From Treponema sp. (GTDB taxonomy: Bacteria > Spirochaetota > Spirochaetia > Treponematales > Breznakiellaceae): a stretch of 5,057 nt of DNA. Positions 1 through 5,057 of this stretch are shown here, piece by piece. The DNA is taken from contig JAISEB010000044.1 of assembly GCA_031264395.1 (NCBI GenBank), positions 1-5,057 on the forward strand. The letters run 5' to 3'. Position numbers and translations under genes: made by a program. Position 1 is the stretch's first letter. Every line of letters starts with the position of its first letter. Under the pieces are notes generated by a model. It was not told the origin of the DNA. It worked only from the letters and a program-made list of their open reading frames with translations, and made no database searches.

Positions 1-746
1 ACGGGGAGGGCCGCTCCGTTGATGAAAGAGGCTTCGTCGGAAGCGAGAAAAAGCGCGGCGTTGGCCACGTCTTCAGCGGAAGCGAGCCGGCCAAGGGGGA
101 CTTCGCCAAGGCGTTCCGCCCTGCGGTCCGGGTTTTTGAAGAGTTCCCGCATGAGCGGGGTATCCACCGTACTGGGATGGAGGCTGTTGCACCGGATGTT
201 GGCGGCGGCATGGCGGACCGCGACGGCTTTGGTAAGAAGGGTAAGCGCCCCCTTTGTTACCGTGTAGGCTTCGGTGGTATAACGGTGGCCCACAAGGCCG
301 CAGACCGACGACATGTTGATAATAACCCCGCCGCCGCAGCGCTTGAAAACCGCTATGGCGTGCTTGATTCCCAAAAAAGGCCCCTTTACATTGACCGCCA
401 GCATGGCGTCGAAATTTTCGGCCTTCATTGTTTCTATGGGTTCCCGTATGTTGATGCCCGCGTTGTTGACAAGAATATCAAGGCGGCCCGTTTCCTTTTC
501 CGCTTCCGCGAGAGCCGCCACCCAGCTTTCCTCACTGGTTACATCCAGATTGACAAAAAAAGCCCTGCCGCCCTTCGCGGCGATTCCGGCGGCGGCGTCT
601 TTTCCCGTTTCGGCGTTACAATCCCCCAAAAAAACCACGGCCCCTTCTTCGGCAAAACGGGCGGCGATTGCCGCGCCAAGCCCCTGCCCCGCTCCGGTGA
701 CAAGCGCGGTTTTGCCCGCAAGCCGCATACCCGCAGATACTGCCAT
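1..746 (-). CDS. Short-chain dehydrogenase/reductase (SDR), 3' end cut by window edge
   Basis: I translated this frame by hand because it has no stop inside the window; 248 full codons are visible. It is a classical SDR of the FabG-like type, an NAD(P)-dependent oxidoreductase that interconverts an alcohol and a carbonyl. Visible motifs are the Rossmann glycine motif TGAGQGLG (residues 17-24), NNAG (94-97), the active-site Ser in INMSSV (Ser146/147), the catalytic pair Tyr161-x-x-x-Lys165 in AYTVTKGAL, and the C-terminal FINGAALPV just before the edge. Classical SDRs end about 8-12 residues after this point, so only a short tail is missing. Asp42 at the end of the second strand suggests NAD(H) rather than NADP(H). 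The ATG at 746 directly follows the TAG of the upstream reductase, with only a weak Shine-Dalgarno, so translation is probably coupled. A second ATG (Met7, 726-728) would give the more typical SDR start MRLAGKTALVTG but has no ribosome binding site. The substrate is not recognisable; the operon suggests a sugar-derived alcohol or ketone. Confidence 0.93.
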   Translation of the reverse strand, partial: MAVSAGMRLAGKTALVTGAGQGLGAAIAARFAEEGAVVFLGDCNAETGKDAAAGIAAKGGRAFFVNLDVTSEESWVAALAEAEKETGRLDILVNNAGINIREPIETMKAENFDAMLAVNVKGPFLGIKHAIAVFKRCGGGVIINMSSVCGLVGHRYTTEAYTVTKGALTLLTKAVAVRHAAANIRCNSLHPSTVDTPLMRELFKNPDRRAERLGEVPLGRLASAEDVANAALFLASDEASFINGAALP

Positions 747-1628
747 CTATTTTCTCACTTCGATCTTTGCGAGTTTTTCATAATAACGCGCTATGGCGCT
801 GTGATCATTCGCGGCCATGCCGTCTGTTTTGAGAGCCTGCAGTATTTCCATAACCTGCGCGGTTAGAGGAGAAGAAACGCCCAGACTGTGGGCGGTGTCA
901 AGCGCGTTCTGCAGATCCTTTATATGAAGTTCAATGCGGAAACCGGGCTTGAAATTACCGTCGAGGATCATGGGGACTTTGGCGTTCATGACTGTGGAAC
1001 CGGCAAGGCCGCCCTTGATTGCGTCAAAGACCTTGACGGGATCAACCCCGGCCTTTGCGGCCAGCACAAAGGCTTCGGAAACGGCGGCAATGTTAAGGGC
1101 CACGATAATTTGATTCGCCAGTTTCACCACATTTCCGCTGCCCGTATCCCCGACCAGCGTTACCGACGATCCCATTTTTTCCAGCACGGGCTTTACGGCG
1201 TCAAAGGTTTTTTTATCACCCCCGGCCATGATTGCCAGCGTGCCGTCAACGGCTTTGGGCTCCCCGCCGGAAACCGGGGCGTCCAGAAAGGCGGCTCCTT
1301 TTGTTTTAAGGGCGGCCTCTACCTCACGGGAAACCTCGGGCGCAATGGAACTCATGTCAACCACAATGGCGCCTTCTTTGATCCCTTCAATAACGCCGCC
1401 GGGCCCCAAAACCGCTTCCTTTACATGGGGAGAATTGGGCAGCATGGTGATGATAATATCGCTTCTTGACGCAACATCGCGGTTGGTAGAAGCGCCTTCC
1501 GCCCCCAGCGCGAGGAGGTCGTCAAATTTCACGAACTTGTCATACACCACAAGCTTGTATCCCGCGCTGATCAAATTCTTTGCCATGGGCCGTCCCATGA
1601 TCCCAAGTCCGATAAAGCCAATTATCAT
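747..1628 (-). CDS. garR: 2-hydroxy-3-oxopropionate reductase (tartronate semialdehyde reductase)
   Basis: This 293-residue protein belongs to the beta-hydroxyacid dehydrogenase family and should reduce tartronate semialdehyde to D-glycerate with NAD(P)H (EC 1.1.1.60), a step in glucarate, galactarate and glyoxylate use. It starts with the dinucleotide motif GFIGLGIMG (4-12). Asp30 at the end of the second strand favours NADH. It keeps TMLPNSPHVKE (61-71), DMSSIAP (91-97), the substrate-binding DAPVSGG (116-122), and the catalytic Lys169 in GNVVKLANQ (165-173). It also has GGLAGSTV (206-213) and FKPGFRIELHIKDL (226-239). These stretches match E. coli GarR/GlxR as I remember them much better than 3-hydroxyisobutyrate dehydrogenase. 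Length is normal and the fold complete. GAGGAGAG at 1633-1640 is a strong ribosome binding site 4 nt from the ATG. The gene sits between the split transketolase and the SDR. A different short hydroxy-acid or aldehyde-acid substrate is possible. The YihU type of sulfolactaldehyde reductase, to my recollection, lacks the S-G-G motif, so that is less likely. Confidence 0.9.
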   Translation of the reverse strand: MIIGFIGLGIMGRPMAKNLISAGYKLVVYDKFVKFDDLLALGAEGASTNRDVASRSDIIITMLPNSPHVKEAVLGPGGVIEGIKEGAIVVDMSSIAPEVSREVEAALKTKGAAFLDAPVSGGEPKAVDGTLAIMAGGDKKTFDAVKPVLEKMGSSVTLVGDTGSGNVVKLANQIIVALNIAAVSEAFVLAAKAGVDPVKVFDAIKGGLAGSTVMNAKVPMILDGNFKPGFRIELHIKDLQNALDTAHSLGVSSPLTAQVMEILQALKTDGMAANDHSAIARYYEKLAKIEVRK

Positions 1629-1688
1629 GGTACTCTCCTCTATAAGGTTCCTTTATAAAGCTATAAGCAGCGGAACCGCCGCCTGAGC
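1629..1688 (-). promoter_or_regulatory. 60-bp intercistronic spacer with palindrome and ribosome binding site
   Basis: This is one of only two gaps between genes in the window. It contains the ribosome binding site of the reductase (1633-1640), a perfect 10-bp palindrome CTTTATAAAG (1651-1660), two direct copies of CTATAAG (1640-1646 and 1661-1667, 21 bp apart, about two helical turns), and an inverted pair GGTTCC (1646-1651) / GGAACC (1672-1677) that could form a 6-bp stem with a 20-nt loop. No T-run follows on the transcribed strand, so it is not a typical intrinsic terminator. It could be an internal promoter or operator, or a mRNA processing hairpin; the sequence does not decide between these. 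The ribosome binding site is secure and the rest is tentative. Confidence 0.4.
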
Positions 1689-2624
1689 TTATTTGCGCAG
1701 GGCCTTCTTTACCGCCCTGTATACATGCTCCGCGCCAAGCCCGTAGCGCTCCAGAAGTTCATCGTAACCGCGGGCCGAGGTGCCGAACATATCGTTTATG
1801 GCAACCTGCTCAAAGGGAACGGCGGCCTCCCCTGCAAGCATGGCCGCAATGGCTTCTCCCAAACCTCCTGTCCTGACCGCTTCCTCGGCGGTAACAACCG
1901 CTTTCTTTCCGGCGGCGTATTTCAGGACTTCTTCCCTTAACAGAGGCTTCAGGGTGCTTACGTTAACCACCTGCGCCGAAACGGATTCAGAGGCAAGCCG
2001 TTCCGCCGCCTCAACGGCCTTGCTCACCATTACCCCCGACGCAAAGATAACGGCGTCCTTTCCGTCAAGAACGGGATAGATTTTTCCGATGTAGTATTCC
2101 CCGTCCGCCGGGGTAAAAACCGGCAGATCGTTCCTGTTAATTCTGATGTACACAGGCCCCCGGTATTTCACCATGGCCCGCGCCATTTTTTTGACTTCGT
2201 TGGCGTCACAGGGGGCAAGGACCGTCATGTTCGGCAGGGCCCGCATGATGTTGCCGTCTTCCACAGACTGATGCGTCTTGCCGTCGCCGAAGTCGGAAAG
2301 CCCGCAGCTTGATCCGCAGATCTTTACATTGGCGGAAGGTATCGCAATGGAACAGCGGATCTGATCGTAGGCGCGGCCCGCGGCAAATACCGCGAATGTA
2401 CCCGTAAAGGGAATTTTCCCGGCCAGTGCAAAACCGGCGGCGGTGGAACTCATGTTCTGTTCGGCAATGCCCATTTCAAAATAGCGATCAGGATACGCTT
2501 CCGCAAAAAGGGCGGACATGGTGGATTTTCCCAAATCCGCTTCCAGCACCACTATATCACGGCAGGATTTTCCCTCCGCGACAAGGGCTTCGCCCCAGGC
2601 TTTCCTTAAATTTGCCTTTTCCAT
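1689..2624 (-). CDS. Transketolase, C-terminal subunit (pyrimidine-binding and C-terminal domains)
   Basis: A 311-residue protein corresponding to the second half of a full-length transketolase. It pairs with the preceding gene to form the ThDP enzyme that transfers a two-carbon ketol group between sugars. The PYR domain spans about residues 1-165 and the transketolase C-terminal domain about 185-305. Glu55 in MGIAEQNM is the glutamate that activates the thiamine aminopyrimidine. DGKTHQSVED (114-123) holds the conserved His118. INRNDLP (162-168) holds Arg164, equivalent to the phosphate-binding Arg520 of E. coli TktA by my alignment; Arg7 and Ser34 line up with Arg358 and Ser385. Ser106, in CGSSCGLS, stands where TktA has His461, another phosphate ligand, so acceptor specificity may be altered. 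VTAEEAVRTGGLGEAI (244-259) is the usual C-domain motif. Its ATG overlaps the TGA of the upstream subunit by one base (TGATG), and GGGAGGA at 2630-2636 is a strong ribosome binding site, both fitting equal production of the subunits. A DXS-type synthase or a pyruvate dehydrogenase beta subunit fits less well. Confidence 0.93.
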   Translation of the reverse strand: MEKANLRKAWGEALVAEGKSCRDIVVLEADLGKSTMSALFAEAYPDRYFEMGIAEQNMSSTAAGFALAGKIPFTGTFAVFAAGRAYDQIRCSIAIPSANVKICGSSCGLSDFGDGKTHQSVEDGNIMRALPNMTVLAPCDANEVKKMARAMVKYRGPVYIRINRNDLPVFTPADGEYYIGKIYPVLDGKDAVIFASGVMVSKAVEAAERLASESVSAQVVNVSTLKPLLREEVLKYAAGKKAVVTAEEAVRTGGLGEAIAAMLAGEAAVPFEQVAINDMFGTSARGYDELLERYGLGAEHVYRAVKKALRK

Positions 2625-3466
2625 CAGCGTCCTCCCGTTTCAAAAGCGGCGTCCAGTTCTTTCATGGCCATGGCATAGGCCGCCTCGTCAAGTATGCCGT
2701 TATGATAGGCGGCGCTGCCTTCGGCAAAAGAGAACCCCTTGCCCTTTACGGTATCAAGAATAACAAGCGACGGTTTTCCCTTGACCTTTTCCGCTTCGTC
2801 AATGGCCCCGGCTATCGCCTGTATGTCATGGCCGGGAATGGTTCTGACATCCCAGCCGAAGGCCCGCCATTTTGCGTCAAGATTCGGAATGGAAAAGATC
2901 TCGGCAGTGGGGCCCGTTGCCTGCACCTTGTTCCAGTCTATAAAAGCCGTGAGGTTATCAACGTTGAAATTCGCCGCGGCCATTGCCGCTTCCCAAAGCT
3001 GGCCTTCGGACTGCTCCCCGTCGCCCATGACTACATAGACGCGGGCGGGATTCCCGTCAAGCCGGAAGGCCAGAGCCATTCCCAGCCCTATGGAAAGCCC
3101 CTGCCCCAGGGAACCGGTGACCCCTTCAATGCCGGGAATGGAAAGATCGGGATGTCCCTGAAGAAGGCCGTCTATTGTCTTGACCCGCCTGAGTTCTTCC
3201 CTTGGGAAACAGCCTTTTTCGCAGAGGGCGGCGTACTGGACAAGGGCGGCGTGTCCTTTTGAAAGGAGAAGCCGGTCCCGCCGGGGATCGGAAAGTTTTT
3301 CTCTGCTGAAATTCATCTTGTGAAAATAGAGAACGGCCAGAAGTTCGGCAAGGGAAGCGGACCCGCCAAGATGCCCGGCAGTCCCGACGCCTATCATCTC
3401 CACTATGTCCCGGCGGAGTTTTTGGGCCATGGCCCTTAATTCTCCCAGAACAGTATCATCTATCAT
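2624..3466 (-). CDS. Transketolase, N-terminal subunit (ThDP diphosphate-binding domain)
   Basis: A 280-residue protein equal to the first half of transketolase; it binds the diphosphate and metal of thiamine diphosphate and works with the next gene's product. Using the ATG at 3466 as residue 1, key sites are His32 in GHLGGS, His72 in SKGHA, His105 in GHPDL, GSLGQG (118-123), the ThDP motif GDGEQSEGQLWEA starting at 148 and ending with Asn179 in DWNKVQ, and His255 in AAYHNG. These line up with E. coli TktA His26, His66, His100, Asp155, Asn185 and His261, so the catalytic core appears complete. An in-frame GTG at 3472 would add two residues, but its G is part of the GGAGG ribosome binding site, so the ATG at 3466 is the better start. 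Length is typical for a split transketolase N-subunit. As first gene of the metabolic set, it sits 66 bp after the beta-helix gene with no obvious terminator between. Its sugar substrate is unknown. Confidence 0.94.
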   Translation of the reverse strand: MIDDTVLGELRAMAQKLRRDIVEMIGVGTAGHLGGSASLAELLAVLYFHKMNFSREKLSDPRRDRLLLSKGHAALVQYAALCEKGCFPREELRRVKTIDGLLQGHPDLSIPGIEGVTGSLGQGLSIGLGMALAFRLDGNPARVYVVMGDGEQSEGQLWEAAMAAANFNVDNLTAFIDWNKVQATGPTAEIFSIPNLDAKWRAFGWDVRTIPGHDIQAIAGAIDEAEKVKGKPSLVILDTVKGKGFSFAEGSAAYHNGILDEAAYAMAMKELDAAFETGGR

Positions 3467-3471
3467 ACGCA

Positions 3472-3476
3472 CCTCC
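3472..3476 (-). promoter_or_regulatory. Ribosome binding site that fixes the transketolase N-subunit start
   Basis: On the coding strand the sequence reads CACCGGAGGTGCGTATG. GGAGG at 3476-3472 has a 5-nt spacing to the ATG at 3466-3464. The GTG that would start a longer reading frame begins at 3472, inside the Shine-Dalgarno itself, and so cannot be used efficiently. Confidence 0.8.
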
Positions 3477-3513
3477 GGTGTAAAATCCTGCCGCCGTAAT
3501 ATCCAATGTCTAT

Positions 3514-3565
3514 TGAAGACGCCCGCTGTTGTCTATGGTTGAAGAAACCCGCCGCTGTCTATGGT
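3514..3565. repeat. 26-bp imperfect tandem duplication spanning the beta-helix stop codon
   Basis: Two adjacent 26-bp units, 3514-3539 and 3540-3565, match at 22 of 26 positions. On the plus strand each starts TGAAGA and ends TGTCTATGGT. A third TGTCTAT lies at 3507-3513, giving three copies of the heptamer (ATAGACA on the coding strand) at 3507, 3530 and 3556. The unit length is not a multiple of three, so the second unit is read in another frame. This generates the TAG stop at 3533-3535 inside the downstream unit. The array lies 41-100 bp upstream of the transketolase start, so a regulatory role is also possible. Confidence 0.75.
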
Positions 3566-5057
3566 AAATGAAGGGGGACTTATTACAGTGAATTTATCAT
3601 AATAAGTTAAGTCCCCATACAGCACCTTAACTCCCCCGGTATACCCCCCTGTAGTAGTAGACAGAGCTATCTTCGCAATACCGCCGGCCAGTTCACCGGG
3701 AAAGGCCTCGGCAAACGCGCCAAGGTTGATGCGCCTCAAGCCGCCGCCGGTAGTGTAGTCAAGATAAACGGGATTGGCGGTATCCAGTACCCGTGCGTAG
3801 GCGCTCATGTAAAAAGAACTGGCACCGGCCGAAGAGCTCTGTACCGTAATGCCCGGCCCCGTGGTGGCGCTGTTCCCCGTTACCGTTCCGCCGTTCATAT
3901 ACAGATAGCCGGTTACAAGAAGGATGCCCCCGCCCAAGGTACCCCCGCTGTTGTTTCTGATCGTTCCATGGTAGAAGGTCATCGTTGCATCGTAACCGCT
4001 ACTGTCGTAAACAACAGCGCCCCCTCCGGTACCGGTATTATCCGCAGTGTTATACTGCACATAGGGCCAAGGATCATTCCCGCCGGAATTTCCCAGAATC
4101 AGATTGCCGTGTTGCCCCGTATAGAGCCCGGCCCCGAACTTTGCCTTGTTGCCGCCGCCAGGGACCCCGATATATCCATTCCGGATGAGGGCGGAACCGG
4201 TATTGGCCGTGCTGCTCCCGTATATATACACCCCGCCCCCGTCATTGCCCGAAACATTCCCTTTAATGGTTCCGCCTTCCATGAGAAAGTTTCCCCCGGG
4301 TCCCACACAAATCCCGCCGCCCTTTCCGGATGAAGAATTCGCTCTATTTTCGCTGATGGTTCCGTCCTGCATGATAAAGCCAATCGTATCATCCACAAAG
4401 ACGCCGCCCCCGGCAGCAGGCGCCGCATTTTCCTGTATCGTTCCGCTTTTCATGGTAAAGAGTCCGTTGTTTATATACACACCTCCGCCAGTCCCCCCGC
4501 TACCGGTAGAGTTATTATGAATAGTCCCGCCTTCAAGAATAAGCTCCGTCAGTGTAGAAGTACCGATATACACGCCTCCGCCGTTGGCCGCTTCATTATA
4601 AGAGATGTCGGCGCCTTCGGCGAGAACCAAAACGCCACCATCCAGGCGTATGCCCCCGCCCCCGCCGGACCCGGCCCTTCCTCCGGTGATGGTGATGTTT
4701 TTAAGCGTTATGGTTTTACCCGGACAATCGATACGTAGAACCCGGTATGGTTGGTCCTGATGAAGGGCCTTTCCGCCGCCGTTCAGAATAACATCGGTAA
4801 TTCCCGCGGGTATTTCTATCACCGGCGGAAATGATGGCGAGGAAGAAAAAACCAGCATCCCGGCCGTGCTTCCGCCTCCCAATGCGGACCAAGTAATATC
4901 CTCAAGGAGCATGATTTTGGCTTCGGCGGAAGAACCTTCGGATTCCCATATATCCAAGGCCTTGCCTATGGTTTTTACCGCTTCCCCGGCCGACCAGCCC
5001 GTTTTCGCGTCATCCCCGGAAGATACCGCCACATACACCCAGGGCCCGTCGTCCTTG
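3533..5057 (-). CDS. Right-handed parallel beta-helix repeat protein, probably surface or secreted; 5' end cut by window edge
   Basis: The frame stays open to the right edge, so 507 residues are visible and the N-terminus, including any signal peptide, is missing. An in-frame GTG at 5038 is probably internal, because the reading upstream of it (KDDGPW) continues the domain. The visible start, VYVAVSSGDDAKTG followed by AVKTIGKAL (residues 7-34), resembles the DUF1565-type entry motif of beta-helix proteins ('V-S-x-x-G-x-D-x-x-x-G ... P-x-x-T-I-x-x-A'). From about residue 115 to 411 run some ten coils with the pattern M-x-x-G-T-I-x-x-N followed by G-G-G-V-Y-I, typical of pectate-lyase-like and polymorphic outer-membrane repeat folds. 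The last 95 or so residues lack coils and may form a cap or anchoring domain. I see no obvious enzymatic active site. Such proteins usually act as adhesins or bind or cleave polysaccharides outside the cell. It ends with FTIDSGGFLQP and a TAG that arises in a tandem duplication. It is co-oriented with the transketolase genes 66 bp downstream, but shared transcription is unproven. Confidence 0.85.
   Translation of the reverse strand, partial: KDDGPWVYVAVSSGDDAKTGWSAGEAVKTIGKALDIWESEGSSAEAKIMLLEDITWSALGGGSTAGMLVFSSSPSFPPVIEIPAGITDVILNGGGKALHQDQPYRVLRIDCPGKTITLKNITITGGRAGSGGGGGIRLDGGVLVLAEGADISYNEAANGGGVYIGTSTLTELILEGGTIHNNSTGSGGTGGGVYINNGLFTMKSGTIQENAAPAAGGGVFVDDTIGFIMQDGTISENRANSSSGKGGGICVGPGGNFLMEGGTIKGNVSGNDGGGVYIYGSSTANTGSALIRNGYIGVPGGGNKAKFGAGLYTGQHGNLILGNSGGNDPWPYVQYNTADNTGTGGGAVVYDSSGYDATMTFYHGTIRNNSGGTLGGGILLVTGYLYMNGGTVTGNSATTGPGITVQSSSAGASSFYMSAYARVLDTANPVYLDYTTGGGLRRINLGAFAEAFPGELAGGIAKIALSTTTGGYTGGVKVLYGDLTYYDKFTVISPPSFTIDSGGFLQP
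3574..3616. other. Long imperfect inverted repeat (potential hairpin) inside the 3' end of the beta-helix gene
   Basis: The plus-strand left arm GGGGACTTATTA (3574-3585) pairs with TAATAAGT (3600-3607) and, after a 5-nt bulge (3608-3612), with CCCC (3613-3616). That gives 12 base pairs around a 14-nt loop, which itself holds a 3-bp TGA/TCA stem (3589-3591 with 3597-3599). The patch is clearly more AT-rich than its surroundings, yet it encodes protein (roughly GDLTYYDKFTVISP near the C-terminus). On the transcribed strand no T-run follows, so it is not a standard terminator. It could be an mRNA stabiliser, an attenuator or a protein-binding dyad. TATGAT at 3601-3596 resembles a -10 box, but I find no convincing -35. 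Confidence 0.5.
3824..4714 (-). repeat. Array of about ten degenerate beta-helix coils
   Basis: Protein-level repeats of roughly 25-35 residues, each with a strand rich in Ile/Val/Leu/Met, a G-T-I turn, an Asn, and a GGG(V/I/A) step. Clear examples are MKSGTIQEN (codons from 4453), MQDGTISEN (from 4372), MEGGTIKGN, YHGTIRNN and MNGGTVTGN. At DNA level the recurring element is an ATG codon followed shortly by GGAAC and A, visible on the plus strand as GGTTCC or CGTTCC a few bases before CAT. Coils are well diverged, so this is an old array and not a recent expansion. The coil near 4000-4110 (LGNSGGNDPWPYVQYN region) is irregular and probably holds a loop insertion. Confidence 0.7.

Noticed and set aside
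177..866. A 229-residue plus-strand open frame opposite the SDR and the end of the reductase
   Set aside because: It is antisense to two genes with clear family motifs, has no recognisable domain or ribosome binding site, and its composition (rich in Arg, Gly, Phe) is that of a GC-rich antisense shadow.
888..1469. A 193-residue plus-strand open frame opposite the reductase
   Set aside because: It lies wholly inside a strongly conserved GarR coding region on the other strand and shows no protein family features.
747..1628. Sulfolactaldehyde reductase (sulfoquinovose pathway) instead of GarR
   Set aside because: The carboxylate-binding DAPVSGG motif and the GLAGSTV region fit tartronate semialdehyde reductase; the YihU-type sulfonate reductases, as I recall, have a different sequence at the S-G-G site. 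Kept only as a remote alternative.
1646..1677. Intrinsic terminator between transketolase and reductase
   Set aside because: The possible stem is only 6 bp with a 20-nt loop and no T-run follows on the transcribed strand.
2622..2626. Possible frameshift splitting one transketolase gene into two
   Set aside because: The downstream half has its own strong ribosome binding site (2630-2636) and ATG, both halves have normal split-subunit lengths and natural ends, and split transketolases are a well-known arrangement.
2426..3262. A 278-residue plus-strand open frame opposite both transketolase halves
   Set aside because: Long, but antisense to complete ThDP-enzyme motifs, crosses the junction of the two subunits, and has a low-information sequence with no domain.
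3968..4520. Several proline-rich open frames on both strands within the beta-helix gene
   Set aside because: They arise from the Gly-rich repeat (GGN codons read as Pro or Arg in other frames); only the minus-strand frame gives regular coils.

Overview
The window carries five co-directional genes, all on the minus strand and read from right to left: a surface-type parallel beta-helix protein (5' end outside the window), the two halves of a split transketolase, a tartronate semialdehyde reductase, and a short-chain dehydrogenase (3' end outside the window). There are no RNA genes, insertion sequences or CRISPR arrays. The only gaps between genes are 66 bp and 60 bp.

Organism: base composition is moderately GC-rich by eye. 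The best lineage hint is the glycine-rich beta-helix protein with 'M-x-G-G-T-I-x-x-N ... G-G-G-V-Y-I' coils. Proteins of this style are abundant in termite-gut treponemes and other host-associated spirochaetes. Split transketolases are common in anaerobic bacteria. A Treponema-like gut anaerobe is therefore my best guess, but it is an inference, not a demonstration.

Layout: 5057-3533 is the beta-helix protein. 3532-3467 is a short gap with the transketolase ribosome binding site. 3466-2624 is the thiamine-diphosphate (N-terminal) transketolase subunit, overlapping by one base (TGATG) the pyrimidine-binding plus C-terminal subunit at 2624-1689. A 60-bp gap with a palindrome and a good Shine-Dalgarno precedes the reductase (1628-747). 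Its stop codon directly abuts the start of the short-chain dehydrogenase (746 to beyond 1).

The four metabolic genes look like one catabolic operon for a sugar, sugar acid or branched sugar. The transketolase would move a two-carbon ketol unit, and the two oxidoreductases would process carbonyl or hydroxy-acid intermediates. The substrate cannot be read from these genes alone. The reductase keeps the carboxylate-type S-G-G motif, and the transketolase has Ser where a phosphate-binding His is usual, so a non-standard acceptor is possible.

The most unusual DNA structure is at the junction between the beta-helix gene and the operon. A long imperfect hairpin lies inside the last codons of the beta-helix gene, followed by a 26-bp tandem duplication that spans and creates its stop codon.
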